Assembly (NCBI GenBank): GCA_031213475.1
Contig: JARUPZ010000023.1
Location: forward strand, 7,520,157-7,584,156
Reading direction: 5' to 3'
Origin: Nereocystis luetkeana
Lineage: Eukaryota; Sar; Phaeophyceae; Laminariales; Laminariaceae
DNA: 64,000 bases
Position numbers and translations under genes: made by a program. This document shows positions 27,701-39,700 of this stretch, piece after piece. The notes beneath the pieces were generated by a model. That model did no database searches. It had not been told where the DNA came from and worked only from the letters and a program-made list of their open reading frames with translations. Each line of letters begins with the position of its first letter. Position 1 is the first letter of the stretch.

Positions 27701-30700
27701 TGGTGAGGCTCAGGCTGCCAAGGTCTACCACAAAAAGCTCATTCATGACAGCGGCTGCTGACGGCGTCCTCTGCAGGTCCAGCCCACGCTCGTCGACGGG
27801 GGAATAGGAGGAGGACGAGGAGTGTGGACGCGGCATACGCTCCACGAAACCGGGATTTGCCCCGCCGGTGCAGTATTCGCCGCCCGCCGCCCCCTTCATG
27901 CTGCCTACCCTCCGCTCTCTGTAAGGCTTCTCTTCTTCCTGTCTGCCTTCGGAGTTATCCTCTAGCTTGCCCTCTCCATGCTCGTCGTCGCCGCTTAGGT
28001 CCCGCCCGGTAAGCACAACCCCGCGGCACTTGGTGGAGGAGCCCGATAGCAAGTCAAGGTCCACTGGGATGACGACCAAGGGGGCCTTGACGTTGAGGTC
28101 TAGGAAAGTGCGGAATCGGTTCGACACCGCCATTTCCATCCGAGACTCGAGTTGCATTCGGAGGCTGTTGAGCTGGTTTGTTGCAGCGAGCTGTGGTTTC
28201 GCGTTGCCGCCACCCCCCACGCAGAAGCAGGCGCGTGAAGGTCGTAATCATCCACGAAGAGCGCGTACATCGGAAACGCAATAACACGCATGGTGAAGAA
28301 CGGCACAGCGGCGACATCACGGTAAGGTTTGTCACGCATCACAGAAAAAACTTCAACCCCTTTCCGTATTTTGCTTTTTGTGACCACCTTCTAGCAACCT
28401 TGGTCAGCTGCCGCAGGTTCAAGAATGTCAATGTGCACCGCAGCGGGAGTGACTGCACCCCATTCGGACAGCAGGACGGGTATCCTCGTTCCGAACGGCT
28501 CGCGCCAGGCCGGGCTTGTAAGCGATGCGAATGTGGTCAGCCGACTAGCTCTAACATGCTTAATGAGGCAGGATGACGGCAAACAGCGTTCCCTTGGCAA
28601 TGAGTACTGCAGGCGACCGAAGGATGCGCGCGCGACCAAGCGACCGGAATATCTTAGCTCGCCTTAAACCCAAAACCAAGCGAATTGTCAAGCACAAGCA
28701 CTGATTTCTCCCAGGCAAGGTTTTATCTCAAGCAGACATGCGCCCGACAGCCCGCGCATTCTTGTCTGCCAATGTTGACTGATGCTACCGTAAGTACTTA
28801 CCTCCAGCTTTGCGCGGTTCTCGAGCCCTTCGGGCGCTTGCACGAACGCGGTGATGTCCGTCAGCCACCTCGCCGAGGGCGACAGCACAGTCTCTACCTG
28901 CATACACACGCGCGGGCGGCGGTGCACCGTAAGTTTTCGCACAAATGTTGATCGGCGAAAGGAACGGAAACCTTTAGATGGCGGCACGTACACAAAACGG
29001 CGCGAGAATAGACGCGGCCGCATCGCTGCGCCAGACGCTCACCGATCGCGCCCGCGCGCATTGCTGACATACAACACACCACAAAAAAATGGTTCAAAAC
29101 ACCTTACACAACGCCGTTCTTGAAAGGCAAGCGTTTTCCGGTGCACATAACTCGAAGCGATAAGACAACACAACTCCGTTGTGGGGTACTGCGGGGCACC
29201 ACAAAACGCGTACGATATGTACCTCTGGTATAGCTCACGGTCCACAACACACCGCTGTAAAGGACAACCTGCCGTTCCTGCAACTAGTACCATGCGACCC
29301 TTGCATGCTGCCGCCCGCACGCCGCCCCTCGCTTGCCTGGTCAATGGCGAGATAAACCTTGGAGTCGTAGTCGGGGTCCCTGGGATTCATCTCGAAGTGC
29401 ACCTCGAAAAGAGGAGGGAGAAGTGGGTCCTCTCCTCGTTGCCCCCCTCTTAGACGCTGGCCGATGGGCCCTGCCCCTCCTCTGGCCGATACACCTCGGC
29501 GGCTAACGATTGGCGACCGGCTGACCCCCGTCTCTTCGTGAGAAGTCGTCCCACCGTGTCGATAGGCGGTGTTTGGGCCATGGAGCCGGGTGTTGTCGAC
29601 GTCCATCTGGGTTTTTTATTTTGTGATTTAACGTCAGCACGAACACGGGGCAGGCACGCTTTGGGTATACATTGAGGGGGGGGAAAGGGTGTAGATGCGA
29701 GCTAGCTGCTACAAGGGCGCTATGTATAGCTCCAGAGGCCTCATTCGAGCCGCGCACCACGGCAACTCGGTAAGTGTACGAGCACATACTTGCAGTACGA
29801 GGCTAAAGGACACCCTAACGTTCGACAGCAATGATTTGCGGCGAAAAGGGCGTGAGACAGCCCCCCTTCAAACTCTGATAGTGCCGCATGCCGCGCGCGA
29901 CTGGGCGACTGACTCTATGCGACGCCTACTTCGGGATAATAAACATCCCCGTGGAAACGATAGCTGGCACCGTCTCGCCCATCGTGATGGGTTGCGACAG
30001 CCCCCTGCACAACAACTGCTGATCATTATAGTACAGCTCGCGGTTTCGCGTATTTCAACAGTGCAATACTGCACGCAAGGCAACCCCTTTGCAAAAGGTC
30101 TCGCCGCTTTACGGGCTAACACACCGGCACACCGAACGCTGAACCATTGCACCCAAGGCCGTCCCCTTAACGTCGCCACCGACCTCATAGACACCCAAGT
30201 CGTCCAAGGTAGCCGACGCAAGAATACCATCCATTTCTTCCCCGTGCAGCTCCGCGCACAAGCCGAACCCGCCGAACCGAAACGCCATGAAGTCTTTGGC
30301 CTCGGGCTGTTTAGAGAGCGATATCGGAATTTTCCCGGCGTTCGCGCCCGAGCCGGCGAGAACCAAAGTCCCCTTCGGAGCGGATGCAAGGCGCGATGGC
30401 ATACGGCAAAGGGTTGCGGAGCGGTAGGGCGGGAAGGGCCCTCAGATTTGGCAGAGGTCGATCCCAACAACGAAGCAAAACATAAGCATTGTGACATCAT
30501 GATCGATGAGCTTCATGAACCAGCGCTGCTGCACTAAACCAGGCGAGCGCGATTCGGCGCCCAGCATCTTACCCACCTCCGAACGTTGGAGCCGAACCGT
30601 GAGACACGACACCAACGCACCTACGCCCCCCTAAAGTCGCTACATTAACGCGGGCGTGTTGGCTACGCACTACGCAAAATCCACCATATAGCGTAACCGG

Positions 30701-33700
30701 CGTACCTCCGGTGCGCGCAAGTTTAGCGAAGCCGCCAACCATCCGCCCCAGTTCGCGGGGCCTGACGCCTCTCCCTCCAACGGCGGCGGGGGTGGTGCGC
30801 GTGAAGGGTCGAAATCGATTGCGGTGAACAGCCGACGGAAGTTATCTTCGGTGTTCTCGTCTCCATCCTCGCCCGGAGCGGGATGAATGCCGGTGCCCAT
30901 TGCCCAGCTCACCTGCGGTGCGTAGGACATACCAGGGTAATCAAGAAAAAGGGTTGGTGGAGCACAGGCGAGGTGAAGAGAAGGCAGTAGCGAGCAAGGC
31001 AAAGCTTTCGCGAACACGCGTAGAATTCGTCACCGTCGGCGCCGTACTACGCGTGTGTCGCTTGACTTCCGTCACTGGAAGGTGGGGTAACGGTACTGCT
31101 ATACGCATAGTTCGCAAGCGAAGCGAACCGTATGAAAGCATGTGACAACGAGGTTCTCTTGTGAATGCTGCAGCCGAGCACTTCGGCCACAGGGCCTGCA
31201 GACGTTTGGTGGCGTCAAATATGTCGGCGTCCCTTCACACGGGTACCGGTAGTCCTTCCTTTCGACAAGCGCCGGCAGGCGTAGCGTTGGTGGCCTCCGT
31301 TTGGGAGCACGGAAACGCGATAATTGTGAGAACATGCATCTCCCATGGCCCAACCCGGTGCCACAGGATACTTGTCAAACGAAAAAACGCTCAAACGTTG
31401 CTTTATATGGAATCATGTACGCATGCAAGTGCTTAAAATTAAAAGGCAAAAACAAATACAGTCGATGTAAAGAGACACAACACAAGACATCAAACGCAAG
31501 CGGTCGATCGGAATGACTGCGCATGACTGAATGATGGCTCCCTCCCCTCCCCCACCAACCCGCAGACCTCCCGCCCCCACCATATACTCAAGTTCTCGGC
31601 TTCAACAGCGCGCAACGGGCCAAAGGGTCTTCTCGACTCACCCAGCCACCGATGCCCCAACTATTCTCGTTGCCTTTGTGCCCTCTATCGGACCGCAGCG
31701 CTTCCTCTCGCTCTGCCATAGCACGGAATATGATGATGTCTTCGAACGACAGCTCGTCTTCCAGTTCCTGTCAATGAGCAGGCAACGAAGGGTACACCAG
31801 CGGGCGACACCAAAATTTCAACACGGCGGCGGGTCCAAGCGCTGTAGCCCACAGGGCGGCGAAGCCCGAAGCGCTTCCAGAAACGCTGGCACTGCAGTAG
31901 AGCTGCAGGTGGCACACGCAAGGGGGGGCAGGTCCGCACGGCAAATACAGCGTCGCGAGAGCTACGGCAGCGCGTGGATGGGGCGATGCATCGACAAAGG
32001 ATCGCACCTGTTCAGAGGAGTCGGTTCCTGAACGTTAGTTACCCACTGGCCGCGAAGGGAGGGTATCCAGTGGTGGGGTCGAGAAACGCCTGCGCAACTT
32101 GACAAAAAACAAAATATCCCTCATACACCTCTAAAAACAACGTGGACTGGACTCGCACAACTTAGCTCAACCGGTCTTCAACAAATTGCTGCATCCAACG
32201 AATCGAGCCCCCTCGTCGCTGTGACATAACCCTTTGCCCCTCGCGCCATTAACCGCGGACAGGGTGGGGTCGGCTCCAACCTTTTTCTGCGCACCTCTAG
32301 TCTTTCCCTGGCGGCGAGGGCCTCTGCTTGTGCTGACGCTCTCCTCTTCCTCGCCCTTGCCCTCGGCGTGATCCTCCTCTGCCCGCCCAACCCTCCCGGC
32401 CAAATCGGTGCCTCTGCATCTACGCGGTCGTCTCCGCTGGAGTCGACCCCCGACATAAACCGGGCAGACGACGCAGCGGACGACGACACCGTCGAATTCG
32501 GAGAGAACCCCCCGCCGGGAAATTCCGAGCTGGAGGGGGTCGAGAAACGGGGAGAAGGGTCATCTATCCCCTGGTCACCGTCGCCGTCCTCGTCACCGTC
32601 CTCGTCGGCCACCGACAAGCCCAGGGACTTCTTCCAGAGCGGCACGTACTCGAGTCTTCGGGTTGACGGGAGTTGCAAGATTGTGAAGCGAAGCCGGGCA
32701 CGCGTGTTTTGTCATCGGAGGTCGATGGGTGTCACATATTACGTTTTTCAGGTATGTACGCTTTCAACAGATCATCTTCATGTGTTGAGGTACCGTACAG
32801 ATCCCACACTATCCCAACAGAGGGCGGTAGGGCTCGCTTCTAGCAGGACTTGTGACGTGCGGAATGCAGCGCGAATGTGAACGACTGCGGCGAGGTGCCG
32901 TGAAATGATGCCGGAGAAAATAAGACCGGTACACTATCAGCGCTATGGTCGTCTCGCGTTGGTGCTTTTCAATCTGCACCAGACCGTCATTCGGCCGTCC
33001 GAACGAAAGCGCAAGCTCGGGTTGACGGTCTCCCCACGACAGCGTGGAGGCGTTTTATTCGAGTTCGAACAAAGAGCCACGATTTCCGGTTAAGCAACGA
33101 ATCCCTTTGGCCGGCTGCAAAACGTGCCTCCCAACGTCTCTCTCGAACCCTCGATCCCGATTCACGACAGAGCGACGGCTGCACGCCCTTTGGCCTATGC
33201 ACACAAGCAACACCCTTCCGAGCAGAGGCATCAAGGCCGCGAGCCACAACCGCCCCCCCCCCCCGGACACTACACCTGCGTGCGCATGGACCCGCCTACC
33301 TCATCTTTCTCCGCTTCACAATGTCCGGGAACTTCCTGCGCCAGCACCTCTCCGCCCGCAACTTCTCCACCACCACTGTGAACGCGTAGTGCCACCAGGA
33401 CACTGGGTCTAGGACCACCGCCACCTCGGGCCTAAACGCAACACAGAAAACCAGAGAGACATGCGCGTGTGAGCTTCTCTCGCAAGCAGGAATAGAAACG
33501 CCCACACGATGGCGTGCCTCGGGTACGCCCGTCGCATGGTTCGACAACGAACCCGTTTCGAGCACGAGGCGCGCCCGCTGCGTGACCTTCCCGGCGTTTG
33601 TGTCAGAAATCCAACCCGGTAGAGACTGGCTACGACGGCGCGGGACACCGAGCCAGTATCAGGCCCCGCAAGTTTTACCCGCAGCAACAGTGGCAGCCGA

Positions 33701-36700
33701 GATGGTCGATCCCGCACCTGTGTTTGGAGTACTTCCCGACCTCTCCGTACTGCGCGAGCGCCGCCCCAAGGCACATAGCGCCCTGCACCTGGAAATCCTC
33801 CAGCCGTGAGGACATTCGTCCGACGTCCACCTGCGCCTGCAGCCTGGGTTGGGACCTGGCAGCGTTGCGCCAAGGGGTAAAACCGGCACTAAGCATGGAG
33901 CTCAACCGAAACACCAGCGTTCACGGTCAACAATATGCGCGCCGGCGCCATAAACCGTCCACGTTCGATGCGGCTTTGTATCGTTCGCTTGTGTCAGCTC
34001 TACTGCTTCGAGTCTGTGCTCTCCCTCCCAGGCGATGCCGGCGCGAGAAAATAATACAACAGACGGACTCCGCATTCCACCAACTCCCGCTAGAGCAAAC
34101 AATATTACGGGGGGCCATAGTTAACAGGACCAAATATTGTTAGTAAAAATGGTTAAACATATAGGTTTTTATGTATACCGTAGGTCCTGTTAACTATGGT
34201 CCCCCGTAATAGCACCTTCGGGGATATTTGCACGGTTCGTTATCCTTCCATCCATCGCGACGCAACCCCACTACGCGAGTTCTGACAGACACGAGGTCTG
34301 TTTAGCGCTTGGGTGAATCACTCGCTGTCCTCCTCGCAGTCATCGCGCCTCAACTCTATAACCAATCATCAAAATCTACAGCAGCAGCAGCAGCAACAGG
34401 TAACTTGTACGTGAGCATTATTTACTGGTAGTAGAATGAGGACGTACTGGAGCCGCCTCGCCAAAGTGCGCCCTCACCTATCCATCGGGTCTACGCTCAA
34501 CGCCACCCGCGCACTGGCGTCAACGGGTTCGAGAAGGTAACGGTGGCGCATTTTCCCGCTCCCGCCTGCCGCCCCTTCCCCCGCCCCCAAGGCATCGACT
34601 TCGTCCTTCCTGGCGATCAGTCTTCGTGGGCACAAACAGCGGCAAGAGGAGAGCAAGAAAACAGGGTTGTTCCGAGCTCCAAGGGATAGCACGATAAACA
34701 AAAAACGACTCAAGGTGAGACGCCTTCTTCTTATGTTTTTAAGTCTTGTGCAGTCGCCGGTTTGAACCCAGAACTCACAGCGTGCTAGGCGTTTACTGCA
34801 AGGGACGAAGCAATCAAGAGGGTGGCCCTTGAGAGCGATATATGTGGAAGCAACAGTTGCGTCCGCGGGATTCTGCGCGAACCACTGCTTGTACTGCAGG
34901 TCGCAACACGGCTCTGAAAAAAGTTGGCTGACGTTGTTTGCGGGATTGCTGCAAGGTAAGGGATTTCTCAAAAACGTTGCAAAACAATAGCACGACGTGG
35001 CCTCCTCTCGCCTGCTGATGACCACTTCCGCCTGCTCCACAGGAATGTCAGATAGGTGCATCGAGCACGGGTTTCCGTCTTCCGCGGGGTTCCAGTAAAC
35101 CGCCAACTGGGTCAGCTGCAAGTTCTTCTTAACCAGATGATCCCCGCAACTGTCGCCAGCCACCGCCGCCCCTTTCTGCGCCCCCGACGCGGCCTCGCCA
35201 CTTGGCGGACCAGCGGAAGCCACTCCGCCGTCTTCCCCGCCGGTCGAGTCCGCGGCGGCTTCCCTCGACGAGGAGAGGGGGCCGGACCGAGGGCTCGGTT
35301 GAACCTCCCACCCTTGGTCTGTTGAGTCGATCTGCAGCGACTCCAACGTGACGCCGACGTAGAACGGCATCTTGGGTTGGGACAGGCGGTCCTGCGTCGA
35401 TGGGCGCGATTAACATAAGGAGGGCGGGACAGAAAGAGACTCGGTAAGGCTGCGTGGAACCGGATCAGCGGTATGGGCAGGAGGCAGTAAAGCCCTGGGG
35501 CGCATCAAGGCGAAGGTGGCGTGCAAACTGCAGATAAACGTGTTCGTGGCGTGATGCGTGCGCAGACAAAAACGACAAGATCCCATGAGAAAAGAGACGC
35601 CGCTGCAATTGATCTTGATCTCAACGTCTGAACGCACCTATATAGAAGCCGTCATTTTGCGCGGCTCTCTCAGCTTCGCGGCAGGAAGGAACACCGGCGC
35701 GAAGGGTCTTCGCCTGACAGCGTTGAGTGCAAACTAGTTGGGCTTTTACTATTTCGAAATGTACCCCAGACCATAACAACTATCAATACTACGAATACTT
35801 CGTATTAATAGTAGAACGCTGTGTTTGTGTTGTCGTCATTGGTTCATTTGAAGGGAGGTTCGACTCGTAGCTATTGCCGAACCTTCTACCTCATCCTTCA
35901 ACGTTTTCAACCCATTTATCGTCAATAAATCCCTGCGCGCCTGCCCACTCCCACCTGACGATTGAACGTTCCAGTGCCGTTTCGCAACACCGGCAATGTA
36001 TCTAGTAGAGCATATTCGATTGGTCCTTCCGGACGTTAATGCTACTTCAGTGAAGACAACCATAGTTGGAGCGCCTACTGCTACAGCAGCACATTGAACG
36101 TATCAATCGATTGAGAAAAAAGGGAAGAGAAGACCCTGCCACGATCAAACAACCGCAGGCATCAGACAGAAGATGTGTGTCCTCCCCTTCACCGCATGAA
36201 AATGGAGAAGATTCGAAGCGTGAAAAAAAAAACAAAAAAAACGAGCCTAAGCACGGCGGGAGGGAGGTACACATGTTTTGCTCGCCACTCATTTTTTGCT
36301 AGCCATAGTATTTTTGCCATTGACCACGAATCCCTTTGGAGGCGAAGCACTCCAGGGGGGGGGGGGGGGTGTACTCATGTCATGCATAGCCGTAGTCGTT
36401 AGACCAAAGACCTCCGCATCTCTACATTGCCGAGACGGAGCACGTCGAGTTTTCACCCACTAGGCAGCCATTGTATGCACCAAGCGCGAAGGGCCGTGAG
36501 GTGTTCGGCGAGTCGAAAGACGGGTGAGCTACATCCTACTGTAGTACGAACCGCCGTGAGGCGGACTTTCTTATATATGGATGGCAGCATCGAACTAATT
36601 GGGGGGGGGGGGGGGGGGACTCAATTGAGGAGGGGGGGGGTGTACTTGATAGGAGAGATGTACTCAATCTCATGCATGGCCGTAGTCGTATGACCATAGA

Positions 36701-39700
36701 CCCTGGGGGGGGGGGGGTGTACTCGATAGGAGATATGTACTCGATCTCATGCATGGCCGTAGTCGTATGACCATAGACCCTCGCATCCCTACAATGCCGG
36801 GACGGAGCATATCGGGTTTTCACCGACCAGGCAGGCATTGCTTGCACCAAGCGCGAAGCGCCGTGAGGCGTCTGGCGAGTCGCATGAAGGGTGAGCTGCA
36901 TCCTACCCTCGGGGGGGGGGGGGGGGGGGGGGGGGGTAAAAAGGAGCCACTTCAAGTAAAACATACCTCGTAGCGAACATGAACATCTCGAACGTGTATC
37001 TGCAAAGAATCGACAATCCGCGTGATGAGACGATCCGTCACCCACTTCTGCACCCCAGACCCCCACCGAGCTTTTCCTGTTCCTGAAAAATGGGCCACGG
37101 CAGACACATGGTCACACAAACGCGAAACAGGACACAATCAGGGCATCCTCAAGGGGAGAAGCATACTGCCTCAGGCCGTAAAGCGCGCAGCGGCATGCCA
37201 GAGGGCTTTGCACACGCGCGACCAATCTACTGCGACTGGCGCCATGAGTTTTTAATGATATTGCCGGACCCGCCGGAGACCGTGGGCATCGTAGCCTCGA
37301 GTCCTACACAGCTGTGGGCGTTGTCCCTCCCCGCCGCTCTATTCTTAACGTTGCATGGGCTTTCGCCCTGAGCGCCAAACGTTAATGGGACGATGGCGGC
37401 CTTCTTTCTGTACAGAGTAAACGCACGGGCTTCGCAACGGCAATTCTTCCAAGGGGAACAATATGGCCGTGAGTACAGGTATTCTGGAGCTGAGTGACCT
37501 TCTGTGGGCCCTGCGGAGGGGTCGTCCAGCAGCGGCGACATTCGGAAGAGCTCTGCCGCTGCGATCTTGGCGCTCTTCGCCGCCCGTTCCCTCCTTTTCA
37601 CAGCCCCCGCGTCCCACTCGAATTTGGGCTCAACGACCAAGAACACCTGTCGGCATGACACAGTGCACTGCAATGTTGACCAGGTACTGTAGGCGCTGGA
37701 GAAACACATGGGAATGCTACTCGTACAGCTTCACGTAGGAGTATTGGCGGACTACGAAATCATGGGAAGGAACGAGCACCCCACGAATGAGTCAACACCC
37801 GTTCTTTCAAAAACCCACCATGCGCACGGGAGTGCTATCAATAGTACATCAATGTTGGTGTTGAACGAGCGGTGGGTTCGAACACAACAAGATCGGGGAG
37901 GACCCATAGTACTTAACAACAGGCCTGCCGTATGCCATGGAATACATCCCTCGCATAACACTCCGCTAAGCCTCGAGCGCTCCTGTCTACAACCCGGGGC
38001 GCTTGAGGGCGGGGATTAGCGTAACCATGACCGGGAGGCAACTTGTCTCAAGACGGCGGTACCGTACCTACGCCGCACGGCCTCTTTTTCCTCACCTGGT
38101 CAACGTCGACGATGATGGGGTCCTTGTGGAGGCTCGACCAAGGTATTCGCATTTCTAAGCGGCCGATGATGCCGTGCTTGAGCGATAGCGGGAGTTCCAG
38201 CGTGTCCAAAAAGCGTTTCTTGATGTGCATGTCCTCGAGGACAAGGTAGCCTTCAAGAATGGCAGTGGCGCATTCCAAGCAATGGCGGTAGCACGCCCAG
38301 TCGTTTTTCACGCAGCAAAAGGGAAATATGGAAGTTATGTTCATGGCGCGCGACGGAGCCGGAGTGGGGTATGCGGGTGGGAAGTCTGCAAGTGATTGCG
38401 TGGTGGTTAGAGTGCCCCATTACAGGTTATCATCACACACTCGACCTTCTGAGGACACATGAGCGGCGCACGGAGAAAACTACTACGTGGAAGAGTTTTA
38501 ATAATTCTACTGTACCGGTACTGCTGTACCTTCCCTCTACATGCAGCGTACATGTGTATAGCGCACTCGCAGTGCAATCTCGAAGACCGCCATGTGGAAG
38601 GCGACCGAGGCACAACCTCATCGAGCCCTTTCGGTCCATCATACGGGCAAAACATCCAACCACCGCACCCTCTAGCGGTATCGTGCGCAACATCGCCGAG
38701 CGACCGCGATCAATGATGTACAGTGTGCAAAAAATATATTTCGTGCCATACCGTCTAGACCACCTGCTACTATAAAAGCGTCTATACAATTGGCTTGCAG
38801 GGCTGGGGTTACTCGCACCAGTATCTACAGTACTAGCGCACGGAAGAATCGCACGTAAGCAGTACGTATCCGGTAAAGAGTCCAAGTTTCGGACCCTCGC
38901 GCAAGTACGGAATTTACGAGAGAACAGCGAGTGCCTAATTACGCCGTTCCAGACTCTACTCCAGACGCGACGATGTCAAGGGTTAACCCCGTAAGGCCTT
39001 GAGGATTGCACTCCCGTTGTGGGGACAAAAACACTCGGAAGTAGAGTCAGATTTACAGTAGGTACACACATGTGCGGTGCAGTACTAAAAGGGTTGAGAG
39101 ATGGGAGGTGTCAAAGTGTAGTACAGCAGCACAGCTACAGCAGCAGCAGCAGCAGCAGCAGCAGCGGTAGCAATGTACTTTCTCCTAGCGTAGACTACAG
39201 CAGTCCCAGTACAATACAGTAGTACGTAGTACCTACCTGGCACAGGGCACCTAATAAGAAAACGAGCAATGAGGGAGACAGGCTGATATTTTATAAAATG
39301 ACGAAATACGTCAGCTGTGAGTTCGACTGATTACATAGTTGATACTCAACTTTGCAAGCTGCGTAATATGTCTCGTCTATATCCCGTTTTTACTGAATTT
39401 CCAAATTTTATGATAAGCCGTTCGCGCGTATTCTATATGTATCCCCTTGTCAAGGATATAGGTCAGTGACTCCCCTGGATGCTGCCCGGGTCAACAGGAC
39501 AATATACATAATTGTAGGAAAAACGCGAAATTCGGGAGTCGATATACCTGGTACTGCAGTTTAGGGAAAACGCATCCATTCTCAAACAAGAAATCCAGCT
39601 TGGACCAGCTTTCCTGCTTCTTGATATCAGTACGTACGATAGCTGTCCTGTACACTGCATGCCAGGTACCTGGTACCAGGCATGTACAGGTATGATTTCG

